The notes under the pieces are model-generated. The model was not told the DNA's origin. It was given only the letters and a program-made list of their open reading frames with translations, and did not search any database. From JBKQHQ01 sp052148715 (GTDB lineage: Bacteria > Pseudomonadota > Alphaproteobacteria > Rhizobiales > Xanthobacteraceae): a stretch of 64,000 bases of DNA. The translations under genes and the position numbers were made by a program. The stretch is taken from the NCBI GenBank assembly GCA_052148715.1, contig JBKQHQ010000147.1:28151-92150 (forward strand). The letters are read 5' to 3'. This document shows, one piece after another, positions 25,820-35,334 of this stretch; the stretch's first letter is position 1, and every line of letters begins with the position of its first letter.

Positions 25820-26343
25820 TCGCGATACGTCGGAGTGCCCGACGGTTGCTCATGCAACTGTAGAGCGTGGCTAACATGGGTCACGATTGTCAGACGACAC
25901 TTGGCTTTTCGGCGCCGATCTTTGCGCGCCTGCTATCCCATTTCGTCATGGCAGCAAACCGCTTCGAGATGGGTTGTCCTGGGCGCAAAAACTACATAAA
26001 TCGCCCCTGGTCCATGTGTCTTGATGTATCGTGGCCGAGAAAGTTTGCGTTGCGTTTGGGGGATTTCGACCGCATGCGAGGTGCCACCGGCACGCAAGAC
26101 CTGTCAGCGGCTGGTACGGCATTTGCACGAGGGGGCCGGTGGGCGATTTCAACTTAATAAATCAGTAGCATGCTGTTCACAAAATCTTCGCGCGGGCCGC
26201 GAGCAAAGATCAAGTATTCGCAATGTGGGGGGCATCATCGGATGGCAGTGGTCCGCTGCGGCTGTTTTCGACCTAGCGGAGCGCGGATAGGACCTGCTCT
26301 TGCGGGGCCGCGCGCCCACACGTTGTCCTGACGGGAACGCTGC
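25820..26343. other. Intergenic region upstream of the RND operon
   Basis: About 520 bp with no supported gene on either strand. It should contain the promoter of the RND pump operon that starts at 26344. No regulator gene of the TetR or MarR type is present here, and no clear operator palindrome was recognised. Confidence 0.45.
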
Positions 26344-29300
26344 ATGGGAATTGTGCGCTTCGCGTTGAGATTTCCGCATACGTTCTACGTATTGGCGCTT
26401 CTCATCTCGTTCCTCGGCATCACCGCCGTCGTCTCGATGCCGACCGATATCTTTCCCGAGATCGATATTCCGGTCGTGACCGTGATCTGGACCTACACCG
26501 GCCTGAGCACGCCGGAGATGGAACAGCGCATTACTACGTACAGCGAGTTCGCGATCAGCGCGAGCGTCAACGGCATCAAGGATATGGAGTCGCAGACCCT
26601 TAACGGAATCTCGATCCAGAAGATCTTCTTCCAGCCCGACGTCAATCTCGACTTGGCCATTTCCCAGATCGTGGCCGGCACCAGCTCGATACGCGCCGTC
26701 ATGCCGGCGGGGGTCCAGCCGCCCATCGTCATCAAGTACAGCGCCTCGAGCGTGCCGGTGCTGCAGATCGGTCTCAGCTCGGACAATCTCAACGAGCAGC
26801 AGCTCTACGACTACGGAATCTATCGGCTGCGCCAGCGCCTCGCCCCGATCCACGGCGTGACGCTGCCCACCCCGGCCGGCGGCCGCTATCGCCAAATCAT
26901 GGTCGATCTCGATCCGGCGAAGCTGCAGGCGAAAGGGCTGACGCCGCTCGATGTCGTCAATGCCGTGAGCACCCAGAGCCTGACCTTGCCCTCCGGCACC
27001 GCAAAAATTGGCGACACGCAGTTCGCGGTACGCACCAACGCCACCCCGATGGCCATCGCCGACCTCAACGACATCCCGGTGAAATTCGCGAACGGCGCCA
27101 CCGTGTTCATCAAGGACGTGGGCTACGTCCACGACGGCAATCTGGTGCAGCAGAACGTCGTGCGCGCCGAGGGACGCCGCTCGGTGCTGCTCAGCATCAT
27201 CAAGAACGGCAACGCCTCGACGGTCGCGGTCGTCAACGCCGTCAAGGGAGCCCTGAACGTCGCGCGCGCCGCGGCTCCGCCCGGGCTCAAGATCACCGAG
27301 CTTTTCGATCAATCGGTGTTCGTCACCGAGTCGATCAACGGCGTTCTGCGCGAGGGCGCGATCGCGGCGGTGCTGACCGCCTTGATGATCATCCTGTTTC
27401 TCGGTTCCTGGCGCTCCACGCTCGTCGTCATCATTTCGATCCCGCTCTCGATCCTGTCCTCGCTCGTGGTGCTCTATTTCCTTGGCGAAACCATCAATAC
27501 GATGACGCTCGGCGGCCTCGCGCTCGCGGTCGGTATCCTGGTCGACGATTCGACCGTGACGATCGAGAACACCCACCGGCTGCTGACCGAAAGGCACATG
27601 CCGCTGCCCTCGGCGACGCTGCACGGGGCGGCCGAGATCGCGGTGCCGACGCTGGTCTCGACGCTGGCGATCAGTTGCGTGTTCGTGTCGGTGCTGTTCC
27701 TGCACGGGCCGGCCAAGTATCTGTTCACCCCGCTCGGCCTCGCCGTCGTGTTTGCGATGCTCGCCTCCTACGCGCTGTCGCGAACCTTGACGCCGATCAC
27801 CATCGGCATGCTGCTCAAGGGCGAGCATCACGGGCCCGCCGACTCGCAGGCCGCAATGGGTTGGTTCGCGCGCTTTCACCGTGCTTTCGAGCACGGCTTC
27901 GAGAGCATGCGCAACAGCTATACGGAGGTCCTCACATCTTTGCTGAAGCGGCGGCTGATCATTCCGGTTGCCGCCGCTGCGGTGCTGACACTCGGCGCCG
28001 TCCTGTTCGTATTCGTCGGCCGTGACTTCTTCCCGATCATCGACGGCGGACAGATCCAGCTGCATGTACGCGCGCCCGCGGGCACCCGCATCGAGAAGAC
28101 CGAGGAGATCTTTCAAGCGATCGAAGAGAAGATTCGCGAGGTCATTCCGGACGGCGAGCGCGAGCAGATTCTCGACAATATCGGCCTGCCGGCCCGCAAC
28201 TATAATCTCGCGTTTGCGGACGGGACCACGATCGGGGTCAATGACGGCGTGATCCTGGTCACGCTCAAGGAAGGGCACCCGCCGACCGGTCGCTATATCC
28301 ACAAGCTGCGCGAGGTGCTGACGGCGGCGTTCCCGGAAGAGATCTTCTATTTCCAAGCTGCCGACATGGTCACCCAGATCTTGAACTTCGGCATCCCGGC
28401 GCAAATCGACGTTCGCACCGTCGGCTACGATCGGGCGAACAATCTGAACGTGGCCCGCGAACTGCGGCAGCGGATCGCCGCGATTCCGGGGATTGCCGAC
28501 GCGCACCTGCAACAGGAGGTGGACGCGCCGGAATTCTATGCGGCGATCGACCGCGCCCGCGCCGCTCAGTTCGGCTGGACGGCCAACAGCATCGCCACCA
28601 ACCTCAATGTGAGCCTCGCTTCGTCGGTCCAGGTGACGCCCAATTTCTGGACCGACCCGGCGACCGGCACTCCTTATTTTCTGGCGGTCCAAACGCCGGA
28701 GCACCGCATCAGCACGATCGACGATCTGCGGAATACGCCAGTCGGCTCGTTCACGGCGCCGAACGGCAATCCGGTGCCGGGTCTGCTCGAAAATGTGGCG
28801 ACGCTGAAACGGGATTCGATTCCGACCAACGCGAACCACGCGAACATCCAGCCCGTCTACGAGATCTATGCCAATCTGGAGGGCACCGATCTAGGCACCG
28901 TCTCCGGCGAGATCGACAAGATCGTGGCGGACGCGCAAAAGAAGCTCAAGCCCGGCAACACGATCGAGGTGCTGGGGCAGATCGAGAGCATGAACGGCGC
29001 CTTTCGCGACATGGGCCTCGGGCTGCTGTTCGCCTCGGTTTTCGTCTATCTTCTGATGGTGGTGAACTATCAGAATTTTTCCGATCCGCTCGTGGTGATC
29101 CTGGCTTTGCCGGCCACCTTCTGCGGCATCGTGACGATGCTCTACATCACGGGCACGACGCTCAACGTACCGTCGTTGATGGGGGCCATCATGGCGGTCG
29201 GCGTCGCCTCGGCGAACTCGATCCTGCTCGTCACCTTCGCCCGCGAGCAGCAATTGGCCGGCATGAATTCCTTCGACGCCGCGATCCTGGCCGGGCGCAC

Positions 29301-29532
29301 CCGCGTCCGGCCGGTGCTGATGACGGCCGCGGCGATGATCGTCGGCATGCTCCCGATGGCGATCGGCGGCGCCGGCGAGGAGCAGAACGCGGCGCTGGCG
29401 CGCGCCGTCATCGGCGGCCTGCTGTTTGCCACCCCCACCACGCTGCTGATCGTGCCCTATCTGTTCGCCGTGATGCGCAAGGGCAATGACGGCAAAGCTT
29501 CGCACGGTGTTTTCGCGGAGGAACCCGTATGA
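26344..29532 (+). CDS. RND efflux transporter permease (AcrB/MexF-like, HAE1-type)
   Basis: A 1062-residue inner-membrane pump. The N-terminal helix and porter loop (FPHTFYVLALLISFLG, then IFPEIDIPVVTVIWTYTG) and the TM4 proton-relay Asp pair in GILVDDSTVTIENTHR are typical of RND transporters. The duplicated second half starts about residue 535 and includes DFFPIIDGGQIQLHVRAPAGTRIE. The last helices contain GVASANSILLV. The gene overlaps the adaptor by 4 bp (ATGA at 29529), so it is expressed with it. No TolC-like outer-membrane gene follows. Substrates are likely toxic organics but cannot be read from sequence. Confidence 0.92.
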   Translation: MGIVRFALRFPHTFYVLALLISFLGITAVVSMPTDIFPEIDIPVVTVIWTYTGLSTPEMEQRITTYSEFAISASVNGIKDMESQTLNGISIQKIFFQPDVNLDLAISQIVAGTSSIRAVMPAGVQPPIVIKYSASSVPVLQIGLSSDNLNEQQLYDYGIYRLRQRLAPIHGVTLPTPAGGRYRQIMVDLDPAKLQAKGLTPLDVVNAVSTQSLTLPSGTAKIGDTQFAVRTNATPMAIADLNDIPVKFANGATVFIKDVGYVHDGNLVQQNVVRAEGRRSVLLSIIKNGNASTVAVVNAVKGALNVARAAAPPGLKITELFDQSVFVTESINGVLREGAIAAVLTALMIILFLGSWRSTLVVIISIPLSILSSLVVLYFLGETINTMTLGGLALAVGILVDDSTVTIENTHRLLTERHMPLPSATLHGAAEIAVPTLVSTLAISCVFVSVLFLHGPAKYLFTPLGLAVVFAMLASYALSRTLTPITIGMLLKGEHHGPADSQAAMGWFARFHRAFEHGFESMRNSYTEVLTSLLKRRLIIPVAAAAVLTLGAVLFVFVGRDFFPIIDGGQIQLHVRAPAGTRIEKTEEIFQAIEEKIREVIPDGEREQILDNIGLPARNYNLAFADGTTIGVNDGVILVTLKEGHPPTGRYIHKLREVLTAAFPEEIFYFQAADMVTQILNFGIPAQIDVRTVGYDRANNLNVARELRQRIAAIPGIADAHLQQEVDAPEFYAAIDRARAAQFGWTANSIATNLNVSLASSVQVTPNFWTDPATGTPYFLAVQTPEHRISTIDDLRNTPVGSFTAPNGNPVPGLLENVATLKRDSIPTNANHANIQPVYEIYANLEGTDLGTVSGEIDKIVADAQKKLKPGNTIEVLGQIESMNGAFRDMGLGLLFASVFVYLLMVVNYQNFSDPLVVILALPATFCGIVTMLYITGTTLNVPSLMGAIMAVGVASANSILLVTFAREQQLAGMNSFDAAILAGRTRVRPVLMTAAAMIVGMLPMAIGGAGEEQNAALARAVIGGLLFATPTTLLIVPYLFAVMRKGNDGKASHGVFAEEPV

Positions 29533-30818
29533 ATGTCCTTAAGCCCATGCCGGTCCCTGACGACGCGCCCGGTCGGCGAGGCCCGACCCCGATCGGCCGC
29601 GACACCGCTGCCCCCGAGATCCGGGACAAGAAGGGCCCGTCCGGCCGCCGGATGTTCGCGGCCGGCGCGATGCTGCTGTTAGTCGGCGGGCTCGCGATCG
29701 GCGTGTGGCAGCATTCGAACCTCAATGCCGAGGTCGCCAAGACGGCGGCCCAGCGCCGCGATTTCGTTCCGGAGTTCCGGGTCGCGCTGGTGCGGTCGAG
29801 CGGCGCAATCATGTCGGCTAATCTGCCGGGGTCGACGGAGGCGTTCGAGGCCGCCAGCATCTATTCTCGCACCAGTGGCTATGTGGCCAAGCGCTACGTG
29901 GACATCGGCGATAAGGTCAAGGCCGGGCAGCTTCTCGCCGAGATAACGGCGCCCGAGCTTGACCATCAGATCGTGCAGGCGCAGGCCACGCTGGCGCAGA
30001 ACGAGGCCGCCCTTCGCCAGGTCGAGGCCAATATGGAGGTCGCGCGCGTGACCTGGGAGCGCGACAAGCAGTTGCTCGACAAGGGTTGGGTGACCAAGCA
30101 GCAAGGCGATCAGGAGCGGCTGACACTGCTCGCTCAACAGGCTGCGGTCGCGGTGGCCCAGGCGAACATTCAGGCGCAGCAGGCGCAGCTCAGGGTGCTC
30201 AGTCAGCGCAAGGCCTATCAGCGCGTGGTCGCCCCGTTCGACGGCATCGTCACGGCCCGCAACATCGATAACGGCAGCCTGGTGCAAGCGGACGCGACCG
30301 GCGGAACCTCGATGTTCACGATGATGCACAGCGACGTGATCCGCGTCCAGGTCTACGTCCCTCAGGATCAAGCGTTCGACCTGAAGCCGGGCGTCGAGGC
30401 GACCGTGCGCGTGCCGGAAATGCCGGGGGTCGATTTTCGCGGCACCGTCAGCCGGGTGGCCAGCGCCCTGCAGCCCGGCACCAGGACGTTGCTGACGGAG
30501 ATCGACGTTCTCAATCCCGACGGAGCCTTGACGCCGGGAACCTATTGCGACGTGCTCCTGAGGATTCCGCGCAAGACCCTGTCGCTGATCGTGCCGTCGG
30601 AAGCGATCATCTTCAGCCGCGACGGTCTCAATGTCGCGGTCGTGGACAGCGGCGTCGTGCATATCCGCAAGGTTACGGTGGTCCGGGATTTCGGCACGAC
30701 TGTCGAGGTAAGCCACGGCGTGAAGGAAGGCGATCAGGTGATCTTGAGCCCGCCGGTCGACATCAGCGAGAGCCAGACGGTGAACGCTCGCGTGGTGCCT
30801 CCGCCGAAAACGTCGTAG
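29529..30818 (+). CDS. RND periplasmic adaptor (membrane fusion protein)
   Basis: A 429-residue adaptor with one N-terminal membrane anchor (AAGAMLLLVGGLAIGVWQ, about residues 39-57). Then come a biotinyl-lipoyl half-motif (GYVAKRYVDIGDKVKAGQLLAEI), a long coiled-coil hairpin (about 140-225, rich in Gln and Ala) and the barrel half-motif VVAPFDGIVTARNIDNGSLV. It links the RND pump to an outer-membrane channel. The gene is translationally coupled to the permease upstream. The order permease then adaptor is the reverse of the common acrA-acrB order. Confidence 0.9.
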   Translation: MNVLKPMPVPDDAPGRRGPTPIGRDTAAPEIRDKKGPSGRRMFAAGAMLLLVGGLAIGVWQHSNLNAEVAKTAAQRRDFVPEFRVALVRSSGAIMSANLPGSTEAFEAASIYSRTSGYVAKRYVDIGDKVKAGQLLAEITAPELDHQIVQAQATLAQNEAALRQVEANMEVARVTWERDKQLLDKGWVTKQQGDQERLTLLAQQAAVAVAQANIQAQQAQLRVLSQRKAYQRVVAPFDGIVTARNIDNGSLVQADATGGTSMFTMMHSDVIRVQVYVPQDQAFDLKPGVEATVRVPEMPGVDFRGTVSRVASALQPGTRTLLTEIDVLNPDGALTPGTYCDVLLRIPRKTLSLIVPSEAIIFSRDGLNVAVVDSGVVHIRKVTVVRDFGTTVEVSHGVKEGDQVILSPPVDISESQTVNARVVPPPKTS

Positions 30819-30840
30819 GGCGGATGCCGAGCCGGCTCGG

Positions 30841-31497
30841 CTACGCCGGCTCCAGATAGGGCTCGAACGCCTCGACTGAAACCTTCACCGTCGGGTCGGC
30901 GTCGTCGCCCCACAGGGTGCGGCCATCGAATACGACCGTGTAGAGCCATTGCGGATTCTCACCCTTGTCGAGCGCTGCGGTGTCTGGGAAGACATGGCAG
31001 CCGTGCACGCGTTCGACGACCCCGGTGTGTCCGCGCGCGTAACGCGGCAGCCGCGTATGTGTTGGCGGATGGATATTCTTTGCGCGCACCTGATCGCCGA
31101 TCGCAAACCGTGCCGCAGCCGCAGCCGGCCGACCGAACGAGCCGCGCGTCAGGACCGGCGCGACATTATCGGCGGTGAGCTTACGCTTGAGCGGCTTGCC
31201 GGGCAGTGCCGCGTGGCCGGCTTCGAGCTCCGTGGCTGCCACAAGGCCGCGCTCGACCAAATTGCGTTCCATGCCGAGCGCCCATCGCTTGTAGTAGGAA
31301 ACCGAAAGATACAAGCTGGGCGGTAAGCGCTCTTGTGCGTAGCGCGACATGTCGATGGTCCACGCGCCCGCGTAGGTCATCGCCCGCTGCAGCGCGAGCA
31401 CGCGCCCCTCCCACGCGGCATGGAACACCGGCTCATTCGGCTCGAGCTCGACTTTTCCGAACCCGTCCATGCCGCCCATGTCGTGCACGCTGTCCAT
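30841..31497 (-). CDS. nthB: Nitrile hydratase subunit beta
   Basis: A 218-residue protein that pairs with the alpha subunit to hydrate nitriles to amides. It begins MDSVHDMGGMDGFGKVELEP, the well-known start of nitrile hydratase beta chains. The C-terminal SH3-like barrel is evident (GDQVRAKNIHPPTHTRLPRY, then ARGHTGVVERVHG). Its ATG overlaps the alpha-subunit stop by one base (TGATG at 31495-31499), so the two are coupled. No activator (P14K-like) gene or amidase follows; the RND operon converges on its 3' end. Confidence 0.93.
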   Translation of the reverse strand: MDSVHDMGGMDGFGKVELEPNEPVFHAAWEGRVLALQRAMTYAGAWTIDMSRYAQERLPPSLYLSVSYYKRWALGMERNLVERGLVAATELEAGHAALPGKPLKRKLTADNVAPVLTRGSFGRPAAAAARFAIGDQVRAKNIHPPTHTRLPRYARGHTGVVERVHGCHVFPDTAALDKGENPQWLYTVVFDGRTLWGDDADPTVKVSVEAFEPYLEPA

Positions 31498-32120
31498 CAG
31501 GCGACTTCCTCGGGCCGCCTCGCCAGCCCGGTGCCGATCATGCAATCGCGCGTCACCAGCAGCGCGAGCTTTTCCTCGCTCCATCCGTCGGTCCCGGACG
31601 GCCGCCGCGGCACGACCAGATAGCGAGTCTCGGCGGTCGAATCGAAGACGCGGATCTCGGTCTCACGCGGGAGTTCGACGCTGAAATCGCGTAGCACGCC
31701 GCGCGGGTCCTTCACCACGCGCGATCGATACGGGGCCGACTTGTACCACACGGGCGGGAGACCCAGCACCTCCCAGGGGTAACAGGAGCACAGCGTGCAC
31801 ACGACCATATTGTGCACCGCGAGTGTGTTCTCGACCGCCACGAGATGGTCGCCGATGCGGCTGACGTGCCCAAGCGCAGCGGCGGCGGCCGTCGCGTCGT
31901 CAAGCAGGCGCTGCTTGAATTCCGGGTCGCTCCAGGCTTTGGCGACGATGCGCGCCCCGTTACGCGGGCCGACCTTCGTCTCGTAATACTCGACGATCGC
32001 ATCGAGGGCGGCCGGGTCGATGTAGCCTTTCTCGCTCAGAACCGTCTCCAGCGCGCGCACGCGCAGCTGCATTTCCGACAGTTCCGACCCATGATCGTGG
32101 TCAGCGTGCGGATCGCTCAT
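31497..32120 (-). CDS. nthA: Nitrile hydratase subunit alpha, cobalt type
   Basis: A 207-residue catalytic subunit. The metal-binding claw is VCTLCSC with C108, T109, C111, S112 and C113. Thr at the second claw position marks cobalt-type enzymes, while iron-type enzymes have Ser there. The preceding helical region (GARIVAKAWSDPEFKQRLL) and the segment VKDPRGVLRDFSVELP after the claw are also typical. The ATG at 32120 is preferred because the frame upstream to 32318 is not conserved-looking. It is first in the alpha-beta order, divergent from the K+ channel gene. The usual cobalt-insertion chaperone is not adjacent. Confidence 0.93.
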   Translation of the reverse strand: MSDPHADHDHGSELSEMQLRVRALETVLSEKGYIDPAALDAIVEYYETKVGPRNGARIVAKAWSDPEFKQRLLDDATAAAAALGHVSRIGDHLVAVENTLAVHNMVVCTLCSCYPWEVLGLPPVWYKSAPYRSRVVKDPRGVLRDFSVELPRETEIRVFDSTAETRYLVVPRRPSGTDGWSEEKLALLVTRDCMIGTGLARRPEEVA

Positions 32121-32276
32121 GCGCGGAAGCTTACCCGCTTTCGCGCCGCATTCAAGACGATCAAGGGCCGCCCCCAGATTTGCCGTCGATGGGGCTTCTT
32201 TGGTCGTAGTATGCGGGATCAAGACCTGCGAAACTCGTTGGCGGAAACCGAAGCAGATCAGCCAGCTGATTGTTCG

Positions 32277-33200
32277 ATGCAGTCGAAACGTCGCCAGAAT
32301 AGCCCCGCGGTCAAGCACTCAGGCCGAGCCCGTCTCACGATCGACGGGCGCCCCCTCGCCACGGTGCAGGGGATCAAAACGAAGACGTGGCGGGACCCCT
32401 ATCACTTCCTGCTCACGGTTTCCTGGCCGGCGTTCTTGACGCTGGCCGGCCTTGCTTACTTTGCCATCAACGCGGGCTTTGCGCTCCTTTACGCCATGGA
32501 TCTGCAAGGCATCACCAATGCCCAACCGGGCTCGTTTTGGGACGCCTTTTTCTTCAGCGTGCAGACCTCCGGGACGATCGGTTACGGCGTCTTGGCGCCG
32601 CACAGCTTTTACGTGAACGTGATCACGGCGATCGAGTCGTTCTTCGGTCTGGTTGGATTTGCCCTTTTGACGGGCCTCATCTTTGCCCGCTTCGCCAAGC
32701 CGACTGCGCGCATCCTGTTCAGTCGTCCCGCCGTCGTCACCGAATTCGAAGGCGTGCCGACGTTGATGTTCCGCGCGGCCAACGAGCGCGGCAATCAGAT
32801 TTTGGAGGCCGAGGTCTCGCTTAATCTCGTGCGCAACACGCGAACGAAGGAGGGCGCCTCTATCCGTCGGTTCGAGGAGTTGGGCGTGCTGCGCTCGCGC
32901 TCGCCGCTCTTTGCACTGTCGTGGACCGTCATGCATCCAATCGATGACAACAGCCCGCTACGAGGCCTTGATGCCACGGAGCTGCAACGTCAGTTCGCCG
33001 AGCTGTCGGTCATTATCAGCGGCATCGACCAGACGTTTACGCAAAAGATTTACGCCCGTCACACCTACGCTGCGAGCGACATTTTATGGGATTACCAATT
33101 CGCCGACATTCTTTCCATGCAGCCGGACGGCACCCGTATCGTCGACTACGGTCGGTTCCACGATGTGCGGCCCGTCGAGGCGCCGAGCTCGCCGCAATAG
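32277..33200 (+). CDS. Inward-rectifier-type potassium channel (KirBac-like)
   Basis: A 307-residue channel with two membrane helices around a pore. The selectivity filter is TIGYG (residues 100-104) inside SVQTSGTIGYGVLAPHS. The cytoplasmic domain after residue 145 begins with GLIFARFAKPTARILFS and continues with the immunoglobulin-like Kir fold (PTLMFRAANERGNQILEAEVSLNLV). The slide-helix segment WRDPYHFLLTVSW precedes the first helix. The start is uncertain: ATG 32277 or the in-frame ATG at 32211 are both possible. It is divergent from the nitrile hydratase genes, with a short shared control region. Kir channels conduct K+ inward and are gated by lipids or nucleotides in other members. Confidence 0.9.
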   Translation: MQSKRRQNSPAVKHSGRARLTIDGRPLATVQGIKTKTWRDPYHFLLTVSWPAFLTLAGLAYFAINAGFALLYAMDLQGITNAQPGSFWDAFFFSVQTSGTIGYGVLAPHSFYVNVITAIESFFGLVGFALLTGLIFARFAKPTARILFSRPAVVTEFEGVPTLMFRAANERGNQILEAEVSLNLVRNTRTKEGASIRRFEELGVLRSRSPLFALSWTVMHPIDDNSPLRGLDATELQRQFAELSVIISGIDQTFTQKIYARHTYAASDILWDYQFADILSMQPDGTRIVDYGRFHDVRPVEAPSSPQ

Positions 33201-33242
33201 CGCAGGTACGGCAAAGTGCACGCGGGTGGGTTGACGGCGCCG

Positions 33243-33271
33243 CAAAAGGAAAGCCCCGCCGAAGCGGGGCT
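33243..33271 (-). terminator. Rho-independent terminator of the outer-membrane protein gene
   Basis: An 8-bp perfect stem AGCCCCGC/GCGGGGCT with a TTCG tetraloop (read on the minus strand) is followed by TTCCTTTT. It lies 55 bp past the minus-strand barrel-protein gene and may also slow transcription coming from the plus-strand channel gene. Confidence 0.75.
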
Positions 33272-33325
33272 CACCCGTTGCATGAAGCGTTCCCCCGAGA
33301 CGGCGCCCCGAGGCCGTCTCTGCGC

Positions 33326-34108
33326 TCACATGCCAAAGAGGCCGAGGCCGTGGAGCCTGATGTTCAGCCGGGCGAGAACCTCCGACGACTTCAAGTCCAC
33401 AGTGCTGGACACGGTCTGCGCGTGTCCGCCCACGGGCGTGAAAGCACCGAGGTTGTAGGTTTCATTGCCAAGATCCAAGTAACGGTACTCAACGCCGAAG
33501 GAGACGTTGTTGGTGACCGCATATTCGGCGCCCCCGCCGACGGTGTACCCGGTATGAAGCTTGTGCGCGTCCGTAAAGCTGAGCGCCGGCGAAGCGCCTG
33601 CGACATAGGACGCGGTGGTGTCCATTTCGCCGGTGGCCAAGCCGCCGGCCGCGTAGAGCATGAACCGGTCCCAAACCCAGCCCGCCTTGCCGCGCACGGT
33701 GCTCAGATAGTCGACCTTGGACGACAACGCGTCACCGGCGAAAGCACCCGGGCCGGCGAAAGTAAAGCCTTGCTTCAGCCCGGTGAACTGGATGTCCGAC
33801 TCGAAGCCGAGCACCAAATTGCCAATTTCCCAATTGTAGCCGGATTGAACGCCGCCGACCACGGAGCTGTTGGTGACGCTGGTGCTTGGGGGAGTGGTTA
33901 CCGTGCCCGAGATATTGTCGACAGCGCTCGGGCCGTAGTCGAATTGTCCCCATGCCCCGCCAATGTTGCCGCCGAAATAAAATCCGGTCCAGCTGTAAGC
34001 GGGGACATAGGCGGGCAGCGACTTCATTGGCATAGCCGCAGGTAGATCGGCCGCCATCGCGGGCCCGGTAATTGCCACAGCGAGAGCCAACCCAAGAATG
34101 TGACGCAT
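33326..34108 (-). CDS. Outer-membrane beta-barrel protein (Omp25/RopB-like porin family)
   Basis: A 260-residue protein with a signal peptide (MRHILGLALAVAITGPAMAAD). A Pro-rich linker leads into the barrel start YSWTGFYFGGNIGGAWG. The C-terminal strands include GGGAEYAVTNNVSFGVEYRYLDLG and end in ARLNIRLHGLGLFGM. This is the 8-stranded barrel family abundant in Rhizobiales. The family-typical terminal Phe is followed here by GM. Strong expression is plausible given the good terminator at 33243-33271. Confidence 0.88.
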   Translation of the reverse strand: MRHILGLALAVAITGPAMAADLPAAMPMKSLPAYVPAYSWTGFYFGGNIGGAWGQFDYGPSAVDNISGTVTTPPSTSVTNSSVVGGVQSGYNWEIGNLVLGFESDIQFTGLKQGFTFAGPGAFAGDALSSKVDYLSTVRGKAGWVWDRFMLYAAGGLATGEMDTTASYVAGASPALSFTDAHKLHTGYTVGGGAEYAVTNNVSFGVEYRYLDLGNETYNLGAFTPVGGHAQTVSSTVDLKSSEVLARLNIRLHGLGLFGM

Positions 34109-34382
34109 GAAGTTGCCTCCGAAGGGACCGATTCACACCCGACTTGACCAAACCAATTTACCGCGCGGCGGGCTAGTGCATATCGGCAACACCCGGACTA
34201 AAGCGACATTAGCCTGGTACCCGTCGAGGCTTCAGCGCTTCCTCGGAGCCGCGGGCCCGGACTCAGGCCTGCGATCCGGTCGATTTGCGCTTTAGGTATA
34301 TTTTCCTCGAAACCTTTTTCCGGGTCCAGAGTTAATTCGTGATTGCCGCGCGGTGCCGTTGTCCGCAACATGGAGCTCGAAA

Positions 34383-34610
34383 ATGGTTAAGACTTTTGCC
34401 ACGCTGACGCTGGCTCTTGCAATTTGGCCCTTGGCGGCCCTGGCTCAGGATGGCCATCAGGGGACGCCGCAACAGCGAAGAGCCTGCCAGTCGGACGTCG
34501 CAAGGTATTGTCGTGGGGGCCAAAGCGACGGAGCGATCGCGGATTGCCTGCGTTCCCATGCCGACAGGCTCAGGCGCGCGTGCCGTCAAGTCATCGAGGG
34601 CAACGGCTAG
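34383..34610 (+). CDS. Small exported Cys-rich repeat protein
   Basis: A 75-residue protein with a signal peptide (MVKTFATLTLALAIWPLAALAQ). The mature part has a pattern ACQSDVARYCRGG, then CLRSHADRLRRACRQV, as in cysteine-rich-repeat proteins common in Rhizobiales. Four Cys in the mature part suggest two disulfides in the periplasm. The ATG at 34383 fits the signal peptide better than the upstream in-frame start. The role is unknown. Confidence 0.65.
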   Translation: MVKTFATLTLALAIWPLAALAQDGHQGTPQQRRACQSDVARYCRGGQSDGAIADCLRSHADRLRRACRQVIEGNG

Positions 34611-34731
34611 TAGGGCCGGATTCCCAACGATCATCATTCGAGGTGCGGCGAGGAGGCCGCTGCGGACGCGGATTGCCGCAGGCGATGCTAGAGGGGCGCG
34701 ATCGTCTAATGCCGTGTATCGAGGTGTTTGA

Positions 34732-35064
34732 TCACCATTCCGACGTCGGCATCACACTTTGCGGCACTTGATTTCCTATCTTACGGACGACCATCGCCCA
34801 AAGTCTGCGCTCTTCCACCCCGACGGCGCGATGCGCGCAATTTCGGGCTATGCCGGGGGCTGCCGGTCCAAAACGGTCGAGCAGGTCGGCTGCGTTCTTG
34901 GCCGCCAATTCTCTACGCGCGTGCCGGGACGAGAGCCAGGCCCGCAGTCTCTCTGCGACAGTCCGTTTGTCCGCCGGCGCCGGATTGAGCGGTTGAGCGC
35001 CATGCCGGTCGACCGTAAGGTCAAACCTAAATTCCCTGCCATTCGGGCTAGTGGTGGATTGCAT
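34732..35064 (-). CDS. Hypothetical small protein
   Basis: A 110-residue frame starting MQSTTSPNGREFRFDLTVD. A GGAGG ribosome binding site lies seven bases before the ATG at 35064, which supports this start over the upstream one at 35166. The centre is basic and helical (RLRAWLSSRHARRELAAKNAADLL). No family is recognised. It is divergent from the Crp/Fnr regulator gene at 35335, with about 270 bp between. Confidence 0.5.
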   Translation of the reverse strand: MQSTTSPNGREFRFDLTVDRHGAQPLNPAPADKRTVAERLRAWLSSRHARRELAAKNAADLLDRFGPAAPGIARNCAHRAVGVEERRLWAMVVRKIGNQVPQSVMPTSEW

Positions 35065-35334
35065 GTCGAGACCTCCGCAAGACGAAGGTAATCCATTACC
35101 GATTAATCTTGCAATAGCCGCACGACGGCCGTTGTACGTCGGAATTAGAGTTTTGGCTAAATTCATCTAAAGGGTGTAATGAGGCCTCAGCGTCCTTGCG
35201 TGATTTTGCCGCATTTCCTAGCTCTAGCTAAGCGGGCGGGCTTGCCGAGAGTTCGCATGCGGTCGTGCCGCCGGGTATAAAGCTAGGGGGCGCGATTATT
35301 TCTATAGGTTTGGCGTCGGTCAGCAGGTCATCCA

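Noticed and set aside
26149..28839. Minus-strand frame of almost 900 codons opposite the RND pump
   Set aside because: Typical antisense shadow of a GC-rich gene; the RND permease on the plus strand has all expected motifs.
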